The notes under the pieces were generated by a model, which saw only the letters and a program-made list of their open reading frames with translations, was not told the DNA's origin and made no database searches. The translations under genes were made by a program, and so were the position numbers. From Candidatus Levybacteria bacterium RIFCSPLOWO2_01_FULL_39_10 (GTDB taxonomy: Bacteria > Patescibacteriota > Microgenomatia > Levybacterales > UBA12049), in contig MFOV01000023.1 of NCBI GenBank assembly GCA_001782515.1, positions 15,455-23,530 of the forward strand: a DNA stretch of 8,076 bases. The letters run 5' to 3'. Within the stretch, counting starts at the first letter, position 1, and every line of letters begins with the position of its first letter. Positions 1 through 6,580 of the stretch are shown here, one piece after another.

Positions 1-423
1 AAAGACGGGGTAATCACAAAAACAGTGATTGTTAATTACAAAAATCCCCACAAACCGTCAAACTGCAATCTTGAAGCAGAAAATTCACTTTGTCTTAATG
101 CAGCGTGGCGTGACTGGTTCCGCGTCTATGTTCCTAAAGGATCAAAACTTGTTGAATCCACGGGCTCTGAGGTTAAGTTGACTTCGTATGAAGAGTCGGG
201 CAAAACCGTATATGAAGGTTTTCTAACAGTCAGACCCTTAGGAATTGCAAAATTAAAACTTACCTATACACTTCCTTTCAAACTTGAAAAAGGCTCGCCC
301 CTTCCTTATCTTATTCAAAAACAGCCGGGAACTGAGGATGATGAGTATGTTATCAAGGTAAGCGGGCAGGAGACAAACAAGTTTATACTTGACACGGACA
401 AGATTTTAAATCTAGACTTATAA
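1..423 (+). CDS. DUF4012-family protein, C-terminal fragment (5' end outside window)
   Basis: The reading frame is open from base 1 to the TAA at 421-423, so this is the last 140 codons of a gene that starts upstream. A GTG at 25 could be called as a start, but the frame continues unbroken before it and the protein pattern (KDGVITKTVIVNYKN) runs through it, so I treat it as internal. The fragment has the look of the C-terminal beta-sandwich of DUF4012 proteins common in Microgenomates. It shows an alternating hydrophobic strand, then WRDWFRVYVPKGSKL, then a Y-x-LPF strand pair near the end. Full-length members are usually large, membrane-anchored and extracellular, of unknown function. Only 1 nt separates its stop from the next start, so the two genes probably share a transcript. 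The family assignment is from recognition of the pattern; function is unknown. Confidence 0.7.
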   Translation, partial: KDGVITKTVIVNYKNPHKPSNCNLEAENSLCLNAAWRDWFRVYVPKGSKLVESTGSEVKLTSYEESGKTVYEGFLTVRPLGIAKLKLTYTLPFKLEKGSPLPYLIQKQPGTEDDEYVIKVSGQETNKFILDTDKILNLDL

Positions 424-424
424 T

Positions 425-961
425 ATGAGGACATTTAGGGTAGAGGGGATAATAATAAAACGGAAAGACTTAGGCGAGGCGGATAGAATACTGACAGTTT
501 TTACAAAACAAAAAGGAAAAATCCAAGTTATTGCAAAAGGAGTTAGAAAAGTAATAAGCAGACGCTCCCCCCACACAGAACTTCTTAACCTCTCGGTAAT
601 GGGGCTCTATAGCGGCAGAATGCTAATTCTTACAGAAGCATCCACAATAGACAGCTTTTCAGATATTAAAAATGACCTTAAAAAGGCAACCTATGCTTTT
701 TATGTATGCGAGCTTGTTGACGGACTTTTGGCGGAAAACCAGGAACACAAACAAATCTTTGATCTTATAAAAAGATGTTTGTTTGAAATTGAAATTGTTG
801 ATAATCCAAAGCCTGTTATTAAAAAATTTGAACAGGAAATTTTAATTCTTCTTGGATTCTGGCCGAAAGAAAGACTTTTTTTGGAGGATTCGGAAGGATA
901 CATCGAGAACATAATGGAGCGAAAAATCAAAACCAAAAGAATCCTCCCCCAGGAATTTTAA
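425..961 (+). CDS. recO: DNA repair protein RecO, short form lacking the zinc-finger segment
   Basis: RecO helps RecR load RecA onto SSB-coated single-stranded DNA in RecF-pathway gap repair and anneals complementary strands. The 178-residue product starts with the family's N-terminal OB-fold signature: EGIIIKRKDLGEADRILTVF (residues 7-26), then GKIQVIAKGVRK with a basic strand and loop (31-42). The OB fold extends to about residue 80 and is followed by the helical C-terminal part, including KKFEQEILILLGFWP (133-147). Typical RecO proteins are about 240-250 residues and carry a four-Cys zinc-binding insert after this helix. Here the sequence goes straight to the final helix ending ERKIKTKRIL, and only two cysteines (95 and 118) are present. 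The start at 425 follows the upstream stop by 1 nt with no Shine-Dalgarno motif, suggesting translational coupling or SD-independent initiation. The frame ends in TAA without sign of a frameshift, so the short form is probably native. Confidence 0.9.
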   Translation: MRTFRVEGIIIKRKDLGEADRILTVFTKQKGKIQVIAKGVRKVISRRSPHTELLNLSVMGLYSGRMLILTEASTIDSFSDIKNDLKKATYAFYVCELVDGLLAENQEHKQIFDLIKRCLFEIEIVDNPKPVIKKFEQEILILLGFWPKERLFLEDSEGYIENIMERKIKTKRILPQEF

Positions 962-969
962 AGTTTCCG

Positions 970-998
970 TTGCTTCTCAATTTTTCACGTGCTAATAT
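970..998 (+). promoter_or_regulatory. Sigma70-like extended -10 promoter for the first glycosyltransferase
   Basis: A -35 box TTGCTT (970-975) is followed by a 17-nt spacer and TAATAT (993-998). The spacer ends in TGC, giving an extended -10 (TGCTAATAT). The ATG at 1006 lies 7 nt beyond the -10 box, where transcription would normally begin, so the transcript is predicted to be leaderless. It starts 9 nt after the recO stop. Confidence 0.65.
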
Positions 999-1005
999 TT
1001 AACGC

Positions 1006-2733
1006 ATGCTTGATTTTCTAAAAGACTTCTTTACTCCACTTACTAATTCAAAAGCGATTGGAATTATATTTGTGGTCGGTGTTATTGTTTTTACCAACGG
1101 GTTATTCAATGGATTTGTTTTAGACGATATTTCCCAGATTATTGATAACTCAAATATCCACTCGATCACTAACTTCTTTTCTTTTTTCACAGGAAGTACG
1201 TTTTATGGTGGAGGTGGCCAGTTAATTGGAGTATATTACAAACCAATAACGCTGGGCGTTTATAGTCTCTTGTATTCTATATTTGGGGCAGAACCTTTCT
1301 GGTTTCATTTATTTCAATTAATTCTACATATAACTAATGTTTCAATTCTGTTTTTGGTACTAAGAAGGTTCTTTAAATCACCAACTTCTCTCATCCTCTC
1401 TTTAATTTTCCTAATCCATCCAATAAATAGTGAAAGTGTATATTACATTTCTGCAATTCAGGATGTTTTATTTTTTTTCTTTGGAATAGTTGGACTATGG
1501 CTAATAATCAATTATAAATCAGATAAGTATCTGTTATTTGCTGGAATAAGTCTTTTTCTGTCTTTATTGTCAAAGGAGTCGGGAGTATTGTTTATTGTAA
1601 TTTCCATTATTTATACTTTTTTATTTAATAAAAAGTTATCTGTAAAAACAATAGTTATATCAATAATAATATCTATAGTTTATGGCTTTTTAAGAGTTGA
1701 TGCAATTGGTCTATTTAGCAATCCATTAAATGCACCTATTAATAATTTGAACTTAATTGAGAGAATAGTAAATATACCATTGATTATATTTTTTTATCTC
1801 CGAACATTTTTTTTCCCATTCAATTTAGCATCTTCTTATCACTGGATAAATTTACAAATAGATTTCTTACATTTATTCTTACCACTTACAATAGAATTAT
1901 TACTTTTACTTACATTATGTCTAATTGGAATTCATCTTTATAGAAAATATCCAATAAAATATCTTAAATACTTTATTTTTTTCGCCCTCTGGGCTTTAAT
2001 TGGTATTTCAATTCATCTTCAAATCATTCCCTTAGACTACACGGTTGCAGAAAGATGGTTTTACTTCCCACTCATAGGATTTATAGGAATTTTTGGAGTT
2101 CTATTTGAAGTGCTTAATTTAAAAAAAATAGAAAAGTGGAAATTGTTAATAATAGTAGCGATTATATTATTATTAGCTACACGCACAATAATGCGAAGTT
2201 TTGACTGGAAAGATGAATTTATATTATCAATTCGTGATATTCAAACATCGAAAAGCGCATATGATCTATATAATGGGATAAGTGCACAATATAGTAAGGA
2301 AAATCAATATAGTGAAGCGAAAATTTATGCGGAGAAGTCAATTGAAATCTATCCCTATGTTAGTAATTACCTTAATTTAGGAGTTGCATATTTAGGGTTA
2401 GGTGAATACCAAAAAGCAAAAGAATCTTATTTTAAGGCGTTGGAATTTGGGGATTATTATAAGGTATATGAGAACCTGGGTGGGTTAGCTTTAGTGTTTG
2501 GGGAAAAAGAAGAAAATATTTACTTTCTAAAAAAATCATTATTAAAATTTCCTCAAAATGAGAGTTTATGGCTTTATCTCTCTATATTACAGTATGGGGC
2601 AGGAAACATAGCAGACGCAAAAGCCGCTATTGCTCAGGCTAAGAGTATTAATAATAATAGTCCACAGATAGATTATGTATATTTAAAAATCATGAGCAAT
2701 GAACAATTAGATCTTGAATTTACAACAAATTAA
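1006..2733 (+). CDS. TMTC-like GT-C membrane glycosyltransferase with C-terminal TPRs (copy 1)
   Basis: This 575-residue protein is predicted to be a polytopic membrane enzyme that moves a sugar, probably mannose from a polyprenyl-phosphate donor, onto an exported protein. The N-terminal ~395 residues hold about ten or more hydrophobic segments. Marks of the TMTC/PMT-like GT-C fold are visible: the acidic pair D40-D41 in the first external loop (FVLDD, the usual catalytic site), HPINSE at 138-143, SKESG at 189-193, and AERWFYFP at 348-355. TMTC proteins carry equivalent HPxxxE, KE and AER motifs. From about residue 419 four degenerate TPR units follow (roughly 419-451, 453-485, 486-518 and 519-552), a likely substrate-binding tail. 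It is very AT-rich compared with recO and glyS; the 60 bases from 1621 contain only 8 G or C. It has its own promoter, and the start is fixed by that promoter. Sugar and acceptor specificity are inferred only; a lipid-sugar acceptor is an alternative. Confidence 0.8.
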   Translation: MLDFLKDFFTPLTNSKAIGIIFVVGVIVFTNGLFNGFVLDDISQIIDNSNIHSITNFFSFFTGSTFYGGGGQLIGVYYKPITLGVYSLLYSIFGAEPFWFHLFQLILHITNVSILFLVLRRFFKSPTSLILSLIFLIHPINSESVYYISAIQDVLFFFFGIVGLWLIINYKSDKYLLFAGISLFLSLLSKESGVLFIVISIIYTFLFNKKLSVKTIVISIIISIVYGFLRVDAIGLFSNPLNAPINNLNLIERIVNIPLIIFFYLRTFFFPFNLASSYHWINLQIDFLHLFLPLTIELLLLLTLCLIGIHLYRKYPIKYLKYFIFFALWALIGISIHLQIIPLDYTVAERWFYFPLIGFIGIFGVLFEVLNLKKIEKWKLLIIVAIILLLATRTIMRSFDWKDEFILSIRDIQTSKSAYDLYNGISAQYSKENQYSEAKIYAEKSIEIYPYVSNYLNLGVAYLGLGEYQKAKESYFKALEFGDYYKVYENLGGLALVFGEKEENIYFLKKSLLKFPQNESLWLYLSILQYGAGNIADAKAAIAQAKSINNNSPQIDYVYLKIMSNEQLDLEFTTN

Positions 2734-2772
2734 ACACTTCTGCTAATAATTAATTTATAGACAAGATTCAAC

Positions 2773-2796
2773 TATTAGTTTGAAAAATTACTAATA
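2773..2796 (+). terminator. Possible weak terminator hairpin after glycosyltransferase copy 1
   Basis: A 7-bp perfect stem, TATTAGT with ACTAATA, has a 10-nt A-rich loop and is followed by only three T residues. It lies 39 nt after the stop codon. The stem is all but two A-T pairs and the T-tract is short, so terminator function is uncertain. Confidence 0.25.
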
Positions 2797-2918
2797 TTTG
2801 CAAAGTCAATCCACACTAGGGGTGACTTAGCTTCGCACAGTGGGAATTCAAATTTCAAACGGTGAGAAATCCCCAAAACCCCGAAGATTCTTTAAGAAGT
2901 CAAAATAAAATTTTTACA

Positions 2919-2947
2919 TTGTTTCATATTTTCTTAAGTGCTAACAT
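2919..2947 (+). promoter_or_regulatory. Sigma70-like extended -10 promoter for the second glycosyltransferase
   Basis: TTGTTT (2919-2924), a 17-nt spacer ending in TGC, and TAACAT (2942-2947) form an extended -10 promoter. The ATG at 2954 is 6 nt after the -10 box, predicting a leaderless mRNA. The TGCTAAYAT core and geometry match the promoter of the upstream paralogue, suggesting that the promoter was duplicated with the gene. Confidence 0.65.
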
Positions 2948-2953
2948 AAAAGA

Positions 2954-4672
2954 ATGTTCGCTGCTATTGAAGATCAGCTTAATTCTACAACTATAAAAAA
3001 AGGGGTTTATATTCTTATCATTGTTGGAATTATTGTCTATTTCTTTGGGCTTTTTAATAATTTTGTAATTGATGATAATGCTCAAATTGTTGATAATCCA
3101 ATAAACCATTCCATAAATAATTTTTTTACTTTTTTTACCGGGAGCACCTTCTATAGTGGAAGTAATCAGCTAGTAGGAATTTATTATAAACCAATAACAA
3201 CAAGTTTTTTTAGTCTTGTATATTCTATTTTTGGTCCAAATCCATTTTGGTTTCATTTGCTCCAAATGACTGTTCATATAGCAAACGCTTCTATACTATT
3301 TCTAGTTTTAATACGTTTTTTCAAGATACCAACTTCTCTTGTTTTGTCTCTAATTTTCTTAGTTCATCCAATCAATAGCGAGAGCGTATTTTACATATCT
3401 GCAAGTCAGGAAGCACTATTTTTCCTTTTTGGAATATTGGGTCTATGGTTGATCATATCTTACAAGTCAATGAGATACACTATTCTAGCGGGAGTATCCT
3501 TTTTTCTTTCTCTGTTGTCTAAAGAAACAGGCATGTTGTTCGTGCTAGCTTCAATTCTATATGCAGTTCTATTTAACAGAAAATTATTAACAACTGTTGT
3601 AACCACTTCTTCTGTAGTAGTCTTTATTTACTTTTTCTTAAGAATAAGTGCGATTGGACTTTTCAATCAACCAATGAATACACCCATAGCTAATTCAGAC
3701 TTAGTTGATCGCCTAATTAATATACCATCAATAATATTTCTATATATTAAAACATTTGTATTTCCTCTTAACTTGTCCTCATCTTATCAATGGACTAATG
3801 AATCAATAAATTTCAATAATTTCTTTCTTCCACTTTTTGTTGACATTATTTTTAGTTTAATAATTTTATTTCTCGGTATAGTTATTTATAAAAAACATTT
3901 TTATAAAGATTTTAAGATTTATTTATTTTTTGTATCATTTCTGATTTTTGGATTACTACTACATTCACAAATTTTACCTCTTGATTCGACTGCAGCGGAG
4001 AGGTGGTTCTACTTCCCGATTATTGGACTACTTGGGATAATAGGAGTTTTTATAGAATCATTGGTAAAGAAAAAATGGATGAATATTATATTGTGTGGGT
4101 TACTAATTATTGGGCTTATTTTATCTTTCAGAACAGTAATTAGGAGTTATGATTGGAAAGATGACTTCACTTTGGCAAGTAAGGATATTAAAGTCTCAAA
4201 AGATGCATACGATTTAGAAATGAGAATTGCCATGGGGTTTTATTCCAAGGGCAACTTTAGAGAAGCAAAAGCTCATATAGAAAGATCTATTGAGCTTTAT
4301 CCCTACATAAGTAACTACAATAACTCAGGATCAATATATTTAAAATTAGGGGAATACGAGAAAGCAAAGAAAGCATACTTAACTGCATTAAAATTTGGAG
4401 ACTACTATCCTGTTTATGTTAATCTTTGCTTATTATCTTTGGTGGATGGTGGAGGGAGTAAAAATATGGTTTTTGTTAAACGAATAATTCAAAAATTTCC
4501 CTATGACAGCAAATTGTGGACGTGTTTAGCAACATTAGCATATCAGACAAACAATATCGAAAGTGCTAAGGAGGCCATCACTAAAGCATATTACTATGAT
4601 CAAAATTCTGAGACTACGAATCTCTATAATGTTATTATGAACAATAAGCCTTTGAATTTAAACATTAAGTAA
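2954..4672 (+). CDS. TMTC-like GT-C membrane glycosyltransferase with C-terminal TPRs (copy 2)
   Basis: This 572-residue paralogue of the preceding gene has the same predicted role and topology. All landmark residues fall at identical positions: D40-D41 (FVIDD), HPINSE at 138-143, SKETG at 189-193, AERWFYFP at 348-355, SIELYPY at 445-451, FGDYY at 481-485 and FP at 515-516. The pair therefore aligns without gaps to about residue 560. Over residues 31-110 I count 52 identities in 80. The C-terminal TPR region (about 419-552) is more diverged than the catalytic core. It has its own promoter and begins 220 bp after copy 1. Keeping all motif residues in both copies argues that both are functional, perhaps with different acceptors. 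There is no truncation or frameshift. Enzyme class is inferred from motif resemblance; the exact sugar and acceptor cannot be read from sequence. Confidence 0.8.
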   Translation: MFAAIEDQLNSTTIKKGVYILIIVGIIVYFFGLFNNFVIDDNAQIVDNPINHSINNFFTFFTGSTFYSGSNQLVGIYYKPITTSFFSLVYSIFGPNPFWFHLLQMTVHIANASILFLVLIRFFKIPTSLVLSLIFLVHPINSESVFYISASQEALFFLFGILGLWLIISYKSMRYTILAGVSFFLSLLSKETGMLFVLASILYAVLFNRKLLTTVVTTSSVVVFIYFFLRISAIGLFNQPMNTPIANSDLVDRLINIPSIIFLYIKTFVFPLNLSSSYQWTNESINFNNFFLPLFVDIIFSLIILFLGIVIYKKHFYKDFKIYLFFVSFLIFGLLLHSQILPLDSTAAERWFYFPIIGLLGIIGVFIESLVKKKWMNIILCGLLIIGLILSFRTVIRSYDWKDDFTLASKDIKVSKDAYDLEMRIAMGFYSKGNFREAKAHIERSIELYPYISNYNNSGSIYLKLGEYEKAKKAYLTALKFGDYYPVYVNLCLLSLVDGGGSKNMVFVKRIIQKFPYDSKLWTCLATLAYQTNNIESAKEAITKAYYYDQNSETTNLYNVIMNNKPLNLNIK

Positions 4673-4719
4673 TAATCAATAATCTTTCTATTTTTCTTCA
4701 GCTTTTAAGATTTACCTGG

Positions 4720-4748
4720 TTGACATTTCGCCTATGAAATAGTAAATT
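4720..4748 (+). promoter_or_regulatory. Sigma70-like promoter for the secreted-protein gene
   Basis: A perfect -35 box TTGACA (4720-4725), a 17-nt spacer and TAAATT (4743-4748) precede the ATG at 4757 by 8 nt. Transcription would start at or 1-2 nt before the start codon. There is no Shine-Dalgarno motif; the bases between the -10 box and the ATG are mostly T. Confidence 0.65.
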
Positions 4749-4756
4749 CTTTTTGA

Positions 4757-6469
4757 ATGACCTCCTTAGTTAAAAAGCTAACTATTTTCATCACAACCTT
4801 TATATTTCTATTATTTGGATTATTTTTCACCGTACATGCTAACCAAGCACTAGCTCATACTTTATCAGGAAATGTTTCAGATTCTTCTGGCGTGGATATT
4901 TCTGGAGCTACTGTTGATGTAATTGATATAAGTACAAGTAATAATGTTGGGAGTACTATAACTGATGGATCAGGGAATTATAATCTAAGTGTTAATAGTG
5001 GAACTTATAATGTACAAGTTTCCCCTCCTTCGGGAAGTGGTTTTGGTTCAGCTGTTGCTTCGAATTATACAATCTCTTCAGACACAATTATTAATTTTAT
5101 TTTAGTTCCTACAGGATCAGTGGTTTTATCTGGTCATGTCTATGGTCCCCTAGGTAACCCAATTCCTAATCAATTAGTTTATTTGCATTCGACGGTAACC
5201 CACACTGATGTTGCTAGCATCCGAACTGATAACTCTGGAGCTTATTTACTATCAGCTTCTCCTGGAACTTATATTTTGAACATTCAGGGATCTGGCAATG
5301 ACCCTTCTCTTCTTAATGTACCTTCAGACTATAATCTTGAAGTCCCGAATTACTCATTAACCCAAAGCGTTGTGGCAGACATCTACGTTCCCACCAAGCA
5401 AGTAACAGTACATGTCCAAGATTCATCAAACAACCCTATTGATAACGTACAAGTTTCAACATCAAATGCAGGCATCAACGGTATCTCAATCGGTAATGGT
5501 TTAGATAATGCCAACGCTCGTTCCAGAGGTAGCGGTCAAACAGATTCTTCCGGGAATACCACATTATGGCTAGTACCTAGTAGTTCGATAGATCCATATA
5601 TTTTTACAGCAACACCACCTAACGGGAGCATATACTTATCGTTTGTTTTAAGTAATATATTGGTATCGTCTGATCAGACGGAAATAATCTCTCTACAACT
5701 CATTCATGATGCTCCTGTGACTACGGCTACACTTTCTCCAAACCCAAATCCTCAAAATGAATATGAAGATCCAACTACAGTTACCTTAACTGCAACAGCT
5801 GCTGAAGGATTTACAATAGCAAACACTTATTACACAATTGATGGAGGAGCCCAGCAAACCTATTCGTCTCCATTTGAGGTTTCAGGAGAAGGAGAGCATA
5901 CAATTACTTTTTGGTCGATCGATAATGTAGGTGTATTTGAGGAGCTTAACGAACAAACATTCATTATAAACGCTACCCCTCAATTCACTTCTCTTTCTCC
6001 GGCCAACATATGGATAGGTCTTAAAAATAGTGATGATGTCGGAACAAGGTTTGATTTGAAAGCGGAGGTATATAAAAATGGTACAGAACTTGTTTCTTCC
6101 GGACAACTAGACAATGTTTGGGGAGGAAGTAGCGGCTTTAACAATGCTAACCTGCAAACAATTCCATTTAATACTTTTACTCCAGTAGATTTTCCACAAG
6201 GTTCAACCCTAAGCATCAAGCTCTATGTTAGGAACGCTTGTGTCGGCCCAACCCACAACTCCGGTACTGCAAGACTATGGTTTAACGATTCAGCGGCAAA
6301 TAGCAGATTTGATGCAACAATAGAAGGAAGCAATACCAATTACTATCTTAGGAATAATTTCGTTCTTTCAACAGCAGTCGGTACCGGACCAAAACAAAAG
6401 ATTGATGTTCAGGCCGGCGCAAAATGCTCTCCATTTAAAGAATTTGGCACTTGGACAATAATCCCGTAA
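4757..6469 (+). CDS. Secreted multi-domain beta-sandwich protein (Cna-B-like repeats, OmpL47-like domain, unknown C-terminal domain)
   Basis: This 570-residue protein begins with a Sec signal peptide: KK at 6-7, a hydrophobic stretch about 8-26, and cleavage likely after ALA-33 or HA-28. Three carboxypeptidase-regulatory/Cna-B-like units follow at about 35-118, 121-212 and 214-317. They are recognised by repeated turns such as ITDGSGNYNLSV, IRTDNSGAYLLSASPGTY and QTDSSGNTTLWLVP. Residues about 319-405 resemble OmpL47-like domains (YYTIDGGAQQTY, then GEHTITFWSIDNVG). The last ~160 residues (409-570) form a separate domain I cannot name, containing GLKNSDDVGTRFDLKAEVY and the only two cysteines of the mature chain (495 and 557), which could form a disulfide. 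No C-terminal anchor or sortase signal is seen, so it may be released or held by other surface proteins. The mature part is rich in Ser, Thr and Asn. It follows two predicted O-glycosyltransferases and could be their substrate (inference). The 3' part is richer in G+C than the 5' part. Confidence 0.8.
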   Translation: MTSLVKKLTIFITTFIFLLFGLFFTVHANQALAHTLSGNVSDSSGVDISGATVDVIDISTSNNVGSTITDGSGNYNLSVNSGTYNVQVSPPSGSGFGSAVASNYTISSDTIINFILVPTGSVVLSGHVYGPLGNPIPNQLVYLHSTVTHTDVASIRTDNSGAYLLSASPGTYILNIQGSGNDPSLLNVPSDYNLEVPNYSLTQSVVADIYVPTKQVTVHVQDSSNNPIDNVQVSTSNAGINGISIGNGLDNANARSRGSGQTDSSGNTTLWLVPSSSIDPYIFTATPPNGSIYLSFVLSNILVSSDQTEIISLQLIHDAPVTTATLSPNPNPQNEYEDPTTVTLTATAAEGFTIANTYYTIDGGAQQTYSSPFEVSGEGEHTITFWSIDNVGVFEELNEQTFIINATPQFTSLSPANIWIGLKNSDDVGTRFDLKAEVYKNGTELVSSGQLDNVWGGSSGFNNANLQTIPFNTFTPVDFPQGSTLSIKLYVRNACVGPTHNSGTARLWFNDSAANSRFDATIEGSNTNYYLRNNFVLSTAVGTGPKQKIDVQAGAKCSPFKEFGTWTIIP

Positions 6470-6475
6470 ACTCCG

Positions 6476-6526
6476 AATTTGATTAAGCAATAGTTATAAA
6501 TTTAATATAAGCTTAATAGATAATTC
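6476..6526 (+). terminator. Imperfect hairpin after the secreted-protein gene, possible terminator
   Basis: Nested inverted repeats can pair: GAATT (6476-6480) with AATTC (6522-6526), ATTAAGC (6482-6488) with GCTTAAT (6511-6517), and TTATA (6494-6498) with TATAA (6506-6510). Bulges separate the stems. No run of T follows directly, and the DNA is AT-rich enough for chance pairing, so the terminator call is tentative. Confidence 0.3.
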
Positions 6527-6545
6527 AACTGAAAAAGCACTTCTA

Positions 6546-6574
6546 TTTATAATCCGCCTCTTTTTTGCTATGAT
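6546..6574 (+). promoter_or_regulatory. Extended -10 promoter for glyS
   Basis: TGC followed by TATGAT (6569-6574) makes a good extended -10 box. The -35 position at 17-nt spacing reads TTTATA (6546-6551), a weak match, as is usual with an extended -10. The ATG at 6581 is 6 nt downstream, so the predicted mRNA is leaderless. This supports 6581 as the start rather than the internal Met14 codon at 6620. Confidence 0.6.
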
Positions 6575-6580
6575 TTCCCT

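Larger units (their letters stand above)
2734..2953. other. 220-bp spacer with a GC-richer, possibly structured core
   Basis: I see no coding frame here. The first part is AT-rich and contains a hairpin, TATTAGT (2773-2779) with ACTAATA (2790-2796). The middle, about 2810-2886, is clearly richer in G and C than its surroundings and can fold on itself. CTTCG (2831-2835) can pair with CGAAG (2882-2886), enclosing GGGAaTT (2842-2848) opposite AAaTCCC (2867-2873) with one mismatch. GGGGT (2819-2823) could alternatively pair with ACCCC (2878-2882). The segment GGTGAGAAATCC faintly recalls cobalamin or FMN aptamer cores, but other required elements are not seen, and the promoter of the next gene lies downstream of it. 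Its role is unknown. Confidence 0.4.

Noticed and set aside
25..423. GTG at 25 as the start of a separate 132-residue gene
   Set aside because: The frame is open back to base 1 and the protein pattern continues through the GTG, so this is better read as the tail of a larger gene.
419..424. Perfect TATAAT immediately before the recO ATG
   Set aside because: Transcription would start near 431, after the recO start codon. The nearby TTGACA (389-394) is 24 nt away, too far for a -35 box, and the position at 17-nt spacing reads GGACAA. The match includes the upstream stop codon and is probably chance.
700..1190. Minus-strand open frames across recO and the start of glycosyltransferase copy 1
   Set aside because: They are antisense to recognised genes, with low-complexity products and no recognisable domains.
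2810..2890. TPP or cobalamin riboswitch controlling glycosyltransferase copy 2
   Set aside because: Only scattered motif fragments match, the TPP CUGAGA core and the cobalamin second half are missing, and the predicted promoter is downstream of the element, so it would not be in the leader of that mRNA.
1006..4672. Two glycosyltransferase frames as one gene split by a frameshift or assembly duplication
   Set aside because: Each has its own promoter, start, complete motif set and stop, and they differ at about a third of the residues compared, so they are genuine paralogues.
5882..6219. Overlapping minus-strand open frames within the secreted-protein gene
   Set aside because: They lie inside a well-supported + strand gene, resemble no family, and have no promoter or start signal; they are antisense shadows.
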